DNA of 64,000 nt from Gambelia wislizenii (GCA_030847615.1 JAUMIR010000005.1:247170645-247234644); one strand, 5' to 3'. Positions 1 to 12,169 are shown, numbered from the stretch's first letter. Numbers and translations are program-made. Notes: generated by a model from the letters alone, not told the origin.

Positions 1-31
1 CACTGCAAGAGCTCATGACTGAAGCACCTAC

Positions 32-158
32 CTGGTTTGGCCGCAAGAAGTTGACATTAATGTTTGGATACCGAGTGACAGGATCAATGCTGTACTGGCT
101 GAAGTTCTTGCTCACATTCTCAGGGGTGGTCTGAGGCAACAACCTATAGATACTCTCT
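32..158 (-). CDS. MICAL3: MICAL3 coding exon 9 (residues 441-483), last in window
   Basis: The acceptor AG is at 159-160 and the donor GT at 30-31 (GTAGGTG). The 127-nt exon completes the Arg codon split after AG, then encodes [17 protein letters not shown] and a stretch ending in RPNQ in phase 0. This is the C-terminal edge of the monooxygenase domain, before the linker to the CH domain. The last residues read RPNQ, where I recall RPSQ in mammalian MICAL3. The next exon lies outside the window. Confidence 0.93.
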
Positions 159-1600
159 CTAAGACAAAGAACACATTGACAATATATTTTACATCAGCCA
201 TTTTCAGACCAAATTACTTTACTGCTTGCTGTATAGTGTACAGTCTTCTTCCACATTTACGGGTTAAGTATTTGCAGCTTAATATACATGACTGAAAAAA
301 TATGTTCTCTTAGGTGTTTCTAGGTCCCCCAGCACAATTAACTTCTGGTGGAAGTTGACCAAAGAATCACACTGGAGGACCTAAAAATGTCTAGAGAAGT
401 GTTCTCTCAGGTAAAAATAGAAAATAGCATTCACAATTATATGTGAAAAATCGCTATACACTAAGGGTCCCAGAATTGATCCATTGTATAATACACGGGC
501 CTATATTCATGTTTTTTCTAGTTTTGCAGGGATCCTCTGCCCCTAACCTCCACAAAAGTTGAGTGCCAACTGTAATTGTTTCTATTTGCCATCAAATTGT
601 TAGTTGCTTGTCCCTCTGTGTACAGTAATACTATTGCCCTCTGGTATCATGTCCACTACAGACAGAGGTTATGGTACATACGTCAAACATACAAAAAAAG
701 AACACGTCATGTGATTTATTATTTCTGCACTGTAAACTAAATAATGGTCTGATCAGGTCACTTGCAAGCTAAATGTGTGGCATACTACATTTACAAATTA
801 TAATATTAACAAAATTCACATTCCTCTCACTACCACCTCCTAGCTTGATGAAGCACTCTGAAGAACTGGAAAATCTACACACTTTCATGTCAAATGTTTG
901 GTTGGTCCCAATGAAGGTATTTTCCAATTGTATCTTTTGGTTTTTACTCATGGACCAATACAACTATCTTTGATTTTATTAAGATTAACAATGTCCTTTC
1001 CTAATCTTATGTTTTAAAGACATTCTGACATTTAGCTGATTATATTAAGATTTCAATCAATCCTGATTTAACTAGCCCAGGAGCTGAAGACTCACTTTTT
1101 CCATTAAACAGAAAAGAGAAATGTTTATCTCCTGTTGAGCAGCAGAGGGAATTGAAAAGCAGCCAGCACTGCTTATATTCCTATTCAGATTCACTTATAC
1201 TGTATTTGACTGACTATCAGCATGAGGGAAAGTCTGTACTATGAACATCTGCTGTATGTGCCCTCACTATGCAACAACAACAACAACAAAAGTGCACAAG
1301 GTGCACTCTCTCATGCAGTTGTCGGGAACACAGAACTAATCTTTGAGCCAGTATGAGGCCTAAGACTTTGGGGAATATTAGCAGGAAACCACTGTGAGTG
1401 AGGGTTAGAATTGAACTGAAGGAAAAACATGGGCTTGTGAAGGAAGGGCTAGTCAGAGTAGAAATGACTAAGTGATTGGTAAAATAAAGACTGCTTAATT
1501 TCTCACATGTTCTTTGATAACCACTACACCTCCTTCTTTAACACGTTTAAATATCTATCATAAACTCTTCCTCTGGGTATGGCAACAGAGGTTAATGATA
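159..1600. other. Intronic sequence, no gene seen
   Basis: Part of the intron between MICAL3 coding exons 8 and 9. About 296-415 resembles the inside of a Tigger-like MITE, with phrases also seen near 61530 and 12040. A short (CAA)n run lies near 1272-1289. Open frames at 769-973 are on both strands of the same AT-rich DNA and have no protein signature. Confidence 0.5.
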
Positions 1601-1639
1601 TTCTCTCTCTCTCTCTGGCTTTTCTTCGTAAACGAAGAG

Positions 1640-2370
1640 TCAGGAAGGACTCATCCCGCGCTTTCTGCAAGTGCGCTGATGACTAAAAAGGCCAATCCGA
1701 GATAAACAAGTCCAGTTGCAGAAAGCACAGCAGAAGATCTCCTTGGGTGATGTTTTTGGGTTGTGATTCTTTCTGTGTTGTCGTTTCTCTTCAAGACTTG
1801 TTCGTCGTGAGTTCTCAAATAAGGCTGCAGCACTGTGGATAGTGCGTCTCCATGCCTCCTGATGTGAGGCCACGGCGGACAATTGTTGGTGATCAATTTG
1901 GCTGAGCCTGAGATGTTGTTTCAGACAGTCCTTGTATTGCTTTTTTGGAATGCCCCTCTTACACTGACCCATGGCGAGTTCACCGTAGAGTACTATTTTT
2001 GGGAGGCGATGGTCCTCCATCCTAGAAACGTGCCCTGCCCAGCACAGCTGTTTTCTCAATAGCATGGCCTCAATGCTGGTGATTCCTGCTTGCTCAAGGA
2101 CAGCAACATTCGTCACATAGTCCAGTGTATATTTAGGATTGTGTGTAGACAGTGCTGATGAAAGCGTTCGAGGAGTCGTAAGTGGTGGCGATAGGTGACC
2201 CATGTTTCAGATCCATAAAGGAGAATAGACAGTACAGTGGCTCTATACACACTGATTTTTGTGCTTCGCCTCAGGTGTTTATTACTCCAGACTCTTTTGT
2301 GAAGTCTTCCAAATGTGTGATATGCCTTTGCTATTCTGTGATCGATCTTTTTGTCAATCTTGGCATCTGA
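1640..2370 (-). pseudogene. LINE C-terminal region with C2H2/C2HC-like zinc finger, frameshifted
   Basis: The minus strand encodes a YLGSIIFSD-like motif after the RT, then (after frame changes) LLRKQLCWAGHVSRMEDHRL and, near the end, a CxxC-x12-HxxxC motif (CAFCNWTCLSRIGLFSHQRT plus Cys). Such a finger at the end of a LINE ORF2 is usually taken as nucleic-acid binding. A frame change lies around 2200-2370, between the thumb and this block, so no full protein can be made. The same finger with small changes is encoded by the copy at 48431-48740. Confidence 0.8.
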
Positions 2371-2397
2371 GAAGATGATGCTTCCCAGGTAGGTGAA

Positions 2398-3446
2398 CTA
2401 CTGAACGGACTTGAGCACAGACTTGCCAACGGCAATGTGGGGATGGTGGTGTTCGTTCTGTGGTGCAGGCTGGTAAAGAACTTCTGTTTTCTTCAGGTTG
2501 ACTTCCAGCCCAAACAGCTCTGCAGCTCTTGCAAAGCAGGATGTTAGGCACTGCAGAGCTGCTTCTGTGTGGGCAACAAGGGCAGCAACATCAGCAAAGA
2601 GCAGCTCACGGACTAGATAGTTTAAAGTCTTAGTGTAAGCCCTCAGATGGCTTAAGTTAAACAAGCTACCATCAGTACAGTAACGTATATAGATGCCGTC
2701 GTCTTCTTCAAGCTCTGCCGTAGCCCTTTGGAGCATCATGCTGAAGAAGACTGTAAATAAAGTTGGAGCAAGAACACAATCTTGCTTCACTCCATTAGTT
2801 ATTAGAAAGGGCTCTGAAAGAGCATTGCCATATCTGACTTGACTGCGCTGGCCCTCGAGTAGCAAGATAATCATTTTATGGAATTTGGGGGGACATCCTA
2901 GTCTTTCCAGGATCTGCCACAGACCTTTTCTACTCACAGTGTCGAAGGCTTTGGTGAGGTCAACAAATGTTACATAGAGACCCTTGTTCTGCTCTCTACA
3001 TTTTTCTTGCAGTTGTCTAAGGGCAAATACCATATCTGTAGTACTCCTATTGGCTCTGAAGCCACATTGGCTTTCAGGAAGACGTTCTTCTGCAATAGCA
3101 GGAACTAATCTGTTCAGGAGTATCCTTGCAAAGATTTTTCCAGCAATAAAGAGCAGTGTTATGCCTCGATAGTTTGAGCAACTGGATTTTGCTCCTTTTT
3201 TCTTGTACAGGGTGATGACTGCATCTCGGAGATCTGATGGCAGTTCCCCTTTCCCCCAGCAATTCACAAGGAATTTATCGTGGAGTGGAATTTATCGTGG
3301 AGTGCATGACCTGCATGTTTCCAAACTTCAGGTGGGATTCCATCAATCCCAGCTGCCTTGCCATTTTTCATCTGCTGTATGGCCTTAAGGGTCTCTTCCA
3401 AAGTGGGAGCTATGTCCAATTCATATTTCATTGTTTTTTGTATCAT
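2398..3446 (-). pseudogene. LINE reverse transcriptase domain, catalytic motif damaged
   Basis: RT signatures in order on the minus strand: GKAAGIDGIPPEVWKHAG (3264-3446), LRDAVITLYKKKGAKSSCSN, NYRGITLLFIAGKIFARILL, ESQCGFRANRSTTDMVFALR, VDLTKAFDTVSRKGLWQILE, GVKQDCVLAPTLFTVFF, and the active-site box as LLFADVAALVAH. The expected FADD is FADV, so one metal-binding Asp is lost. A frame change near 3264 separates the two parts. The substitution and the breaks say this copy cannot supply RT. Confidence 0.87.
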
Positions 3447-3569
3447 ATGTTGGATAGCTGAGCCTTGGACTAATCAGTTGGCACTAAAGAGATTTTGAAA
3501 ATAAATGTTCAGCCCATCGATTCAGGATGGAGGCTTTATCAGTAATTAATGTTTGACCATCTGTACTGT

Positions 3570-4130
3570 TTAAGGAGCCTTGGACCTGATAAGTAGGTCC
3601 AAACACTGCTTTAAGAGCTTAATAAAATCCTCTAAGATCACCCAGATCTGCACAGTGTTGTGTCTTTCTGCTATATTGATCCACCACTTGTTCTGCATGT
3701 CTCGGAGTTTTTGTTGAAGTTTACTACATGTGAGACGGAAAGTTACTTTTCTTACATGGCAAGTTGGCTGGGCGAGGTATGCCTGGTGAGCAGTTCTCTT
3801 CTTTGCCAACAGCTCCTGGATCTCTTGGTTGTTTTCATCAAACCAGTCTTGATTTTTCTTGTGGGAGAACCCGAGGGATTCTTCTGCAGACTGGAGGACG
3901 CTGTTTTTGATATGTTGCCAAAGCACTGTAGGAGAAAGATCTATAGAATGGTCTTCACGTTTTGTTTGCAGATTTGCCTGGAAGTTGTCTCTCATGGTAG
4001 CTTGTTGAAGATTGTTGTCTTGGAGTCTCTTCTTTAAGATGCCACCCCTCTTAGGTTTGAACTTAAGATGAAGGTTTAGTTTACATCTCACAAGGCGATG
4101 ATCTGTTTGGCATTCTGCACTGGGCATCAC
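3570..4130 (-). pseudogene. LINE ORF2 endonuclease C-terminal part and linker, out of frame
   Basis: The 186-residue frame begins with a segment like the end of an EEP/APE endonuclease (SAECQTDHRLVRCKLNLHL, with the DHRLV-type Asp-His pair that closes the fold) and continues into a basic, helical linker towards RT. It is in a different frame from the main endonuclease block at 4215-4802 and from the RT block at 2398, showing indels on both sides. Confidence 0.7.
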
Positions 4131-4214
4131 CCGAGTATGACGGACATCACGAATGTTTCTCTGGCAGACTAGAACATAGTCAATGAGGTGCCAATGTTTG
4201 GATCAGGGATGCAT

Positions 4215-4802
4215 TCAGGTTGTCTTCAAGCTATCTTTCTGTTGAAAGATAGTGTTTGTAATAGTCAGCTGTTGTTCTGCACAGAACTCTAGCAGGAGGC
4301 GTCCGTTATCATTGCAATTTCCAACACCATGCTTGCCTAAGACACCTTTCCAGGCTTCGGAGTTCTTTCCTACTCTGGCATTGAAGTCACCAAGGATAAT
4401 AATTTTATCTTCTACAGGGACTATTTGTATGAGTTGGCGTAGGTCTGTGTAGAATTTGTCTTTCTCTACAGGGTCAGCTTGCATAGTTGGGGTATATATA
4501 CTAAGGAGAACAACATGTGGGAGGCGTAAGGAAATAATGCGGTCAGAGTGTCCTGTTGGCAAGATTTCGAGTTTGGAGGCAATGGAGTTTTTAATCATAA
4601 AGCCTACTCCTGAAAGATGTTTTTTGGTTTTGGATTTGCCAGACCAGTAAAGTGTGTAGCTGGCGTCGTGTTCTTTAAGGCTGCCTTCCTCATGGAGACA
4701 AACTTCACTAAAAGCAGCGATGTCAATATTAAGTTGTGATAGTTCATGGGCTATTACAGCAGAACGACACTCAGGCCGTCCACTATCTGTAGAGTCTCGC
4801 AT
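4215..4802 (-). pseudogene. LINE AP-like endonuclease domain
   Basis: The 195-residue frame carries endonuclease/exonuclease/phosphatase marks: IDIAAFSEVCLHEEGS (the Glu of the usual AxxET motif is present in altered form), a central YTPTM box, and IIILGDFNARVGKNSEAWKG, the GDFN motif near residues 138-141. Many target-primed LINEs use this domain to nick DNA. It is separated from its C-terminal DHRLV part (about 4120) by a frame change. Confidence 0.85.
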
Positions 4803-5881
4803 GGTTCTGATATTCCAGCATGCAAGCGTCAGTTTATTTACACATTTGGAGGCTGGTGTGTGCCTTTGTTTCTTTGCCTTGGTTTGACCGCATCAGAAGA
4901 TGCCCGTTGGCCGTGGCTAGCCAATTGGGTAGATGGGGATGAGCTTTTGTTAGGCCACCTTTTCTAGGCTCCTCTCCATATGGAGCAAGCAGTGCTCTCC
5001 TTAAAAAAGGCTGCTTAGTTGTTCAGGATGCTGCAGAACAAGACTGTCATCTCCCGGGTCAGCCTCGAGTGACCAAAGTCCTGAACTGTCTGCATGCAGG
5101 GTTGGGTCTGTGGCTTCCAGTGCATCTTTACACCTGCCATTGCGTCCCTCGCCTATCACTACAGGGCTTTTTTGGAACTGGATTTGTCCTTTGAGGCTGT
5201 GCAATGGATTTTTTCTCGTGGATGGGCTCACCCTTTAAACCAAAGGTTCATCTGCTGTGGCCTTACAAGCATGAACGGTAGCAGCGAGGTCCTTGGGTCA
5301 TAGGTTTGATTAGAGTTTCCTTCTCTTAGATGGTTGACCTTACAGGGTTGGACGAGCACCATCTGCCCAGGTTTGAGATTAGAGTTTTCCTTCTCCTAGG
5401 ATGGTTGCCATAAGGCTAGAGAGCCCATCCTGCCCTTTGACGCTCCTTGTCAGACCCTTCAGTTTTGACGTGTCTGGCATGGGAGACCCTACCGGTGGCT
5501 ATTATGCCACCGCCAGAATAGCTCAAAACATTATTAGGGTACACAAGCCTCTCTCCCACAAGGGGGAGTCAATGGAGAGGATTAGTAATGACATTACTAA
5601 TGGGACAAAGAATGAAATATGCCTTTCTGAGAAGAATAGTTCTGAGCTTAATCATACTGCTGTTTGGTGCCAAAGCCTTCTAAGATGGATAAGTTCACAA
5701 TAGTTCATTTTAGGGGAAAGATCTGTCTCAGCAACTGGTACAGTCTGGATCTAATCTGACTCCTACTTATTTGTTACACTTCAACTAATATTCCACTTCC
5801 TAATTTATGCCATAAGACACTAGCAATATAACCTTCTTGTCAGGTGTTGGGAGCCATTTTCCCTGTTCATCAGCCCTTTAT

Positions 5882-6086
5882 CGTTGTTGTGTGCCTTCAA
5901 ATCATTTCCAACTTATGGCGACCCTAATGCGATCCTATTATGGGGCAAGATTTGTTTGCCTTTGCCTTCCTCTGAGGCTGAGAGAGTGTGACTTGCCCAA
6001 GGTTACCCAGTAAGTTTTCATGGCCAAGTGGGATTCAAACCCTGGTCTCCAGAGCTTAGCCCAATGTTCAAGCCACAACACCATAT
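5882..6086 (-). mobile_element. Sauria-type tRNA-derived SINE
   Basis: Minus-oriented copy. The plus strand starts with TTGTTGTGTGCCTTCAAATC (reverse of a tail ending in AACAACAA) and ends in the tRNA-like head with a B-box-like GGATTCAAACCCTGGTCTCC on the opposite strand. The tail side resembles the Bov-B LINE 3' end, as described for Sauria SINEs. Related copies in this window: 15332-15556, 44692-44888 and a fragment at 7566-7622. Confidence 0.8.
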
Positions 6087-6680
6087 ACTCCTATATTATT
6101 CCGTCATCTGCTCAGGAGTAGTGCACAACTGCCAAGATCAGGGAGCTTGCTAAAGCTACAATTCTATCTATGCTGACCTGGAAATAAGTCTCATGGAACT
6201 CAGTATGACTTATTTCTGAACAGACTTTCATAGGCTCACACTGTGAGTGTCACTAGGCAGGTCTCTCTCTGTTTAACCTCAGGGTGGGAACCCTTCCTCA
6301 TGCCACATTTTGATGAACTACTACCTAACCATTAACCAGGCTATCTGGGGCTGAAGGGGAACTGGGGGTTCAACAATATCTGGAGGCCCAAAGGGTCATC
6401 TTTGGGGTTTTTAAATCCCACTTAAGACATTCTGTGCTCCTTGATGAAAAAAAATGAGATTGAAAAGGCTCTGAATTATTAGTATTCTTGTTAAGTTGAT
6501 CTTAGCACACATGCAGAAAGTTTCAAATGCCTCTTGGAGAAATAGTGCAGACTTAGTAAAATATATTTAGCACTATTTTCTACAAGGAGCTACTAGGCAG
6601 AACTTGCATATACTTTCACATCTGGAATCAATTCACATTTTTGTCCACCCCCTCCCACCCATCCACAGGCATTTTGTTAC

Positions 6681-6796
6681 CTCTCCGCAAGGACTTCCAA
6701 AGGGCTCGTTCCCAGAGACCAGCTTCGTACCATCCAGGCAGAGTCCATGGCAGCAAGAAAGCCCCTGGCTATTCCAGTTCCCATTGGCCAGAATGG
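6681..6796 (-). CDS. MICAL3: MICAL3 coding exon 8 (residues 403-441)
   Basis: Acceptor AG follows TTTCTTCC at 6797-6798; the donor GTAACA starts at 6680. It encodes [20 protein letters not shown] and a following stretch ending LEVLAE plus two bases of Arg. PFWPMGTG directly follows the GD motif of the previous exon and completes the FAD-contacting region. Highly conserved, no break. Confidence 0.95.
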
Positions 6797-8187
6797 CTGG
6801 AAGAAACCATAAAGAAGGAATATGAATGGGAAAGAAAAGGATATGCTTGCTGGGCCAACTGGATGAGGTGACATACTGCAAGTCTGCTTTAAGATCCAGA
6901 TTCTGATTGAACCTTCGTATAATCATCATCTAATTCAGTTTTTACAAGATTTCAGTGTTACCTTATTCTATGAACTGCTAGAATAACATCAAGAAACCAT
7001 ATGTCTAATTTAAATCCACTGCATTTTGTTAATACTAGATTTAAAGAGTGTGAAACTGGGCATTAAACAAGGTTGACTCTTTGGATAGTTACAGGGGAGC
7101 AAGTAGGAAAAAAGACAATTTCTGGTTGTTTCTAATCTTGCCTTCTTCTCAAACTATGTTTTTCAAGGATGTTCCTACAAGCAACACTCAATTCAAGATA
7201 AATATTCACATGTAAAGGCTACAATAATATTGGAATATCTACAAGAACTGCAAAAGCGGCAAAATGCAGTCATGCATTATAAAGTTCACATGACAGCATC
7301 ATCCATGCATCTTCAGAGAAATGTGGCTCCCAAGAGTCTAAACGTGCCCTCAAAATGCAGAGATGGAGCTCAGAGGCATTAAGACAATATCCATTTTAAC
7401 TTCTGGATAGCAAGAATGAAATGTTCCCCTCCTAATTCAAGTTAAGATTCCTCAGTCAAAAGGAAGTTATGCATTTGTTTCTCCAAAGGAACTTGTGGAA
7501 AAGGAAGAGAACAACTGATAGACTGACAGAAATATGACAGCAGTTGAGAGTGACATTACTATTCAAGAGGGGATTTGAACCCTGAGTTGTAGTCCAACAC
7601 TCAAACCACTACATCATGTTAGCTCTCTTAATTGTCATAGTTTCATCATATGGAATAAAGGCATTTGTAGTTCAGCAAAGTATTAGAATTATTTGCTGGA
7701 GAACTCTGGTGCACGCCCCTAAAATACAGGTCATAAAATACCCTGAATTAATTCTCAGTCCCATGAAACCTTGGAACTGTAATTCAGGGGACCACACTAA
7801 CAGAGAGCTCTAAATACCCCACTAAACTACACACCCCAGGATTTCCTAGGACATTTCCATGGCAGTAAATTTGGTATCAAACTGATATAACTGAGCATTG
7901 TAAATACACCTCTATTCTCTATACACATTTTTTAAAAATAATCATTATTTTAATTTTTTTTTCCTCCTCCTGTTTTTTCACCCCTCCAGATTCATTTATC
8001 TACTGTACTGTTAAGTCCTAAGGTCAAGGACTTAACCCTTTTGTTGTAAACTGGCAGCTATATCACTGGTACAACACTGGCAACACTACATGTTCACCAT
8101 CCTGGGGCTCTGTAGTGGGAAAGGTAGTAAAAAGCCCAAGGATATAAGAGCAAGAAATAATTAATTTAAGCCATTTAAAGGACAAAC
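6797..8187. other. Intron 7-8 of the coding series, repeats only
   Basis: No coding signal. It holds a SINE tRNA-head fragment at 7566-7622 (minus) and, at about 7690-7860, a degenerate foldback repeat with ACTGTAATTC-like and CCCAGGATTTCC blocks of the kind seen in reptile MITEs. The rest is AT-rich sequence. Confidence 0.45.
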
Positions 8188-8445
8188 CTCTAACAAACTG
8201 TCTCCAACCAAAGCTACAAGCAATTGGTGGCCATTCACTTCTCGAACCATGGCTGCGTTCTCTGAGGCATACATGCAAGTGAAGTCAAACATGGCTACAT
8301 CAGGCTGCCCATAGTGGTTGATGGCAAAGTCCAGAGATGGTAGCTGCTGATTGGTTGAGAAGTCGGCTGCTTCCCTGGCATAGCTGAGCAAAGCCTCCTG
8401 GTCCACGTTCTCCCGTGAAAGTAACAGCTCAGTGTCTGCATAGTC
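8188..8445 (-). CDS. MICAL3: MICAL3 coding exon 7 (residues 317-402)
   Basis: Acceptor CAG at 8446-8448 and donor GTTTGT from 8187. The 258-nt exon, phase 0 at both ends, encodes [20 protein letters not shown] onward through [37 protein letters not shown] and [11 protein letters not shown]397-D398 is the GD motif that binds the FAD ribityl and pyrophosphate in flavin hydroxylases. A clean match to the MICAL monooxygenase domain. Confidence 0.96.
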
Positions 8446-9072
8446 CTGCCAGATAAGAAAGAAGGATCATGATCCCACAAGATAACTGAAGGCAAACGTT
8501 TCAGTCTGACAATGTGTGCAGGCCAGGCTTCATAAACAATCTAAATGAGAGATGCCCTAGAAACCATTTGGAAGCTGTTCTCAGCTCCTTAACATGAGGA
8601 CAGAATATAAAAGAGTCTGTATAAGAATTGTGCTGATGAGTGAGGATGCACAATTTGCAGCACATTGTACAGTACTGATATCTAAACACATTGGCATTTG
8701 AGTTTCACAAACACCTTTCATTATGGCCCAGAACACTAATTTTGATGTCAGCAGAATCTTGCATTCAGATCTTAGGAAAAAACATGGTGTTTTCCCCCCA
8801 TCACTACTCCGGTGGTGAAAACTACATCTCACTCCTCCTGCATTTTATATACAACTGTTAACATGTTTTCCTTGATCCATATCTGATCCTGTAAATGATA
8901 CATCTTGAAACCCCAACTCCCACATTCCGCAACCAGTATGGCCCCCATCCATCTATTTATCAAATCAAAGGCAAAAGAGCCTAATGACTGTGGCAAAGTA
9001 GGCTATGCAAACTCTACTTCTATTAAGGCTTAAAGGTGCTGATTCTGCTTTTCTTCAAGACAACCAAAGAAA

Positions 9073-9245
9073 GGGACAATGGTTCAGCGGCAGAGCATGT
9101 GTTTTATATTCTGAACATCCCAGGTCTGCTCCCTGGCTTCCTCAGGTAGGATTGAAAAAGAAGCCTGTCTGAAGCCCTGAGAGTCACTGCCGATCAGTGT
9201 AGGCAGCACTGAGTTAAGTTGGACAAATGGTCTGGTTCAGTATTA
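9073..9245 (+). mobile_element. tRNA-derived SINE
   Basis: The head GGTTCAGCGGCAGAGCATGT resembles a tRNA A box, followed by a degenerate B-box region (CAGGTCTGCTCC). The body ends in CACTGAGTTAAGTTGGACAA and TGGTCTGGTTCAG, a 3' module repeated in part at about 33715-33830. The family name is not certain. Confidence 0.6.
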
Positions 9246-10304
9246 GACAATTTCCTATACTTTTATGTCACAATTACAGTAACTTTACACACAGGTACAA
9301 CTGGCTCTCTCTTCTGGATGATTTTGATTGCCATGTTACTGTTGGATAATATATTGGACCCTCTTTGCTTAAAGTTTATGACAGCTTTAAAAACCATCTG
9401 ATTTAAACATCATCCTAAACAACTGATGTGACAGCCAAGTACAAGTCAGCCAAATGGTTTGCATTACAGCAATGGAATGATGTCACCAGAGTGACCTCGT
9501 GAACATATTTGTTTATCTAAATCTTTTGACGTATTTATATTTCCAGCCCTCCTCATCATAAAATCAGGGCATCTTCCAACAATCTGCAGGAAAAAAAATG
9601 TCAAAAAATAAACTACCAACATATGATAGCTCATGAAATCTAGACCAGATTATGTTCATTTCTACCGGACATTTTAAAGTTTGTTTGAGTAAAATCAATG
9701 TGTTAGGGTGTTGTTACCAACTCCTCAGGTCCACTTGTCTTTGTTTCTTGTTCCTGCTGTCACAAAACTTAACTGTAACATGAGACATACATGCCTGGCT
9801 CCCCAGAGAAGGGAAAGCACACCCTGTTGGAGTCTCAGTTTGTAGCTAGTGTGCCAAACCAAATTGCTCCTTGCCTTAAGCAAGCAACCAATATTACAGG
9901 GCTAGATTAAGATTTCATTATTCCGCATTTTTATTAACACAAAACACAAGATCTACAAACTAAAAAATGTGTGTGTGTTTAAAAAACCCATTCAATACAC
10001 CCCAACGGGTTTTTGAAACACACCAAATTGTGTTCAACTAACCCAGTAGTGTTCCAGATACTGTGGGACTGCAAATCCCAGCAGCTCTAGTCAGCATAGC
10101 CAATGATGAAGAATCATGAGAATCAAAGTACAACATTTAGAGAATTATATAATTCCCTCCCTTGAAATAACCACTCATGCTGACAGAACAGCTTCCCTAA
10201 GCAGAATGAAGAATGAGACAATTCTACCTCTGACCTGCATTCCCCTCCCTCCAAAGGCCCCTCTGGAGCAGGAAAGGAAAGAATAATCTGTAGGAAGTGC
10301 TTTG

Positions 10305-10384
10305 GATGTGTATTCCTGAATCGCAGGGGATTAGGCTCGATGGCCCTTGTGGTCCCTTCCAACTCTATGATTCTGTTATTCTAA
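10305..10384 (+). mobile_element. CR1 LINE 3' terminus, 5'-truncated
   Basis: The stretch reads GTATTCCTGAATCGCAGGGG, then GGCTCGATGGCCCTTGTGG, and ends with ATTCTGTTATTCTA, the degenerate short direct repeats that close CR1 elements in place of poly(A). Plus orientation, antisense to MICAL3. Confidence 0.75.
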
Positions 10385-10954
10385 GCTAAAGTAAGGGCTT
10401 CATAGTTTGGAGGAGCTCATGGACTCAGGTGTAAAAAACCCTCAAAATAATTAGGTTGGAGATCCATTTACCTGGGACTTACTTCTTTGTAGACATGTAT
10501 AGGATTGTACTGATGATTTTACAACTGGAATCTTTTGTACAACCTTAGAAAGCATTATTTTCTGTGTGAGTGAAACTGTCAAAAAACCTTTTTACTATAC
10601 AAGACCTGATAAAACATCTTCAGGTCTCAAAACAAACAGACCATCAGCTGCCATTCTTGATCAGCAGAGATGCTGAAACTTCAAAAGAAAAATACAGAAA
10701 TAATTCACAGTTTGTCATTTAGAGGTAATAATCCTCAGGGACTAATACCTACTGCTGCTGGAAGTATTAAATGGTCCACTTTTAAAGTATGTCTTTTAAA
10801 ACTAAAGCATGCGCCACCAATACAGCAAAGCTAAACCCTGTACAATATGTCAATTGATACCGCAAACCCTTGTCCTTTTTAAAATAAACTGAAAACAAAC
10901 CTTCTCATCTATCAAGACTTGCCTAAGATTTCAAAGAACACACAGCACACTCAC

Positions 10955-11055
10955 ATGTAATATTACTCCTTTATCCAGTAAGCTCTGCTTTTTGGCAGTC
11001 ATGACAAAATAGTGGGTGTCATCTTTGTAGTAGACAATGTTCTCCAGATCAATGC
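10955..11055 (-). CDS. MICAL3: MICAL3 coding exon 6 (residues 283-316)
   Basis: Acceptor CTCAG before 11055 and donor GTGAGT from 10954. It completes a split Gly, then encodes [20 protein letters not shown] and [13 protein letters not shown] in phase 0. This is the most conserved block of the MICAL monooxygenase domain. Confidence 0.95.
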
Positions 11056-11942
11056 CTGAGATGGAAGCAAGTAAAACACACACATAAAGTATAAAGCAGT
11101 TGCTTGGTAAAAGACAAAAGTACACAGGAGCAAAATGAGGTAGAAAACACTCTATCAACAGCAACAACAATAGTGATAGCAACTTTGTCCATCTAGTTCT
11201 AAGGACAACTCAAAATTTAGCTCATGTTGTATGCTTATCCAGTGACTCCTTCCCACTCTAAGATTACAGGATTCCTTACTAAAACAGTAGAAATTATTTC
11301 AGAAGTCACAAAGGCGATGTAATTCACAGAGAATTGGGTTGCCAAGTACATAAAGACTTCTGAAATTCCAGTCCACACAAACGCTGAAAAGCAAACTACA
11401 TACAGCTAGAGATAAAGGAAGGTTACATTACGGTAACCCTGTGCAAGACCAACAAATATGCAGGCATCCATAGCAAACAACACCACAAACAGCAGTAATA
11501 TACTAGCTTAACTCCTTGTCTAAGACATCCTGTGAATGGAGAACATATTTTACAATTAGCTGTGGATAAAAAGATACTGGAGAACAGCCTTCCACAACCT
11601 AGTATACATCCATGTTTGGCCTCCAGTTCCCAGCAAGTCTATTTAGCATGGTCAATGGTCAGGTATTAGATGAGCTATAACCCAAACCATCTGGAGGGCA
11701 GAAGGCTGAAGAAGGCTGCTGTATATACCTGTCTTGAAAGGGGCTTTGCTAGTAATCTCTGGTGATTATTATTGTGATTCATTGTCACAATCTTTGGCAC
11801 AGAACTCAGGAGGTATCCATTAAGAAAAGCAAGATTCTTTCTGAAGATGGTATAAATAAGAACATAAGAAGGTAGGAATATTAAGAGAGCCAGCCTGCTT
11901 GTCTGAGGAATGCACCGTAATGCTGGGAGCAAGAATAAGTTA

Positions 11943-12169
11943 CAGGTTGACCCCTATATCTGTTTGACTGGTATCCACAGTTTCACTTATCCATGTCCTA
12001 AATAAATAAATAAATAAATACCCTCTCTAGGCATTTTCTAGGTCCTCCACTGTGATTCTATGGTATGCTTCCACCGGACGTTGGGCCAGAAGTTGTTCAT
12101 TTCATGAAGGTTTTCTATTATCCACAGTAAGTTTAGGAAGTATTCCCTGCAGATACAGGGGGCAACCTG
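11943..12169. mobile_element. Tigger-like MITE, 227 bp
   Basis: The ends are inverted repeats (CAGGTTGACCCCTATATCTG at the left, the complement of CAGATACAGGGGGCAACCTG at the right) and TA flanks both sides, as for Tc1/mariner/pogo insertions. An (AAAT)n run sits inside at about 11999-12021. No transposase frame; non-autonomous. Confidence 0.75.

Larger units (their letters stand above)
1602..5700 (-). mobile_element. APE-type LINE with C-terminal zinc finger, near full length, defective
   Basis: A minus-strand non-LTR retrotransposon in the MICAL3 intron, in the same orientation as the gene. In element order it shows an AP-like endonuclease (about 4802-4215), a linker (4130-3264), reverse transcriptase (3267-2398), and a thumb or C-terminal part ending in a zinc finger (2203-1640). 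The 3' tail on the minus strand is (GA)n, at plus 1602-1616, not poly(A). The 5' boundary is uncertain; 5000-5700 looks like leader or ORF1 remains. Several frameshifts and stops break the coding sequence. I place it among APE-encoding LINEs but cannot name the clade from sequence alone. Truncated relatives of its 3' end occur at 19335-19616 and 48431-48740. Confidence 0.85.
8446..10954. other. Intron 6-7 of the coding series, repeats only
   Basis: Contains a tRNA-like SINE at about 9073-9245 and a CR1 3' end at about 10305-10384. A fragment near 10055-10095 carries the GGACTGCAAATCCCAGCAGC-type block of reptile foldback repeats. The remainder shows no coding or RNA signal. Confidence 0.45.
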
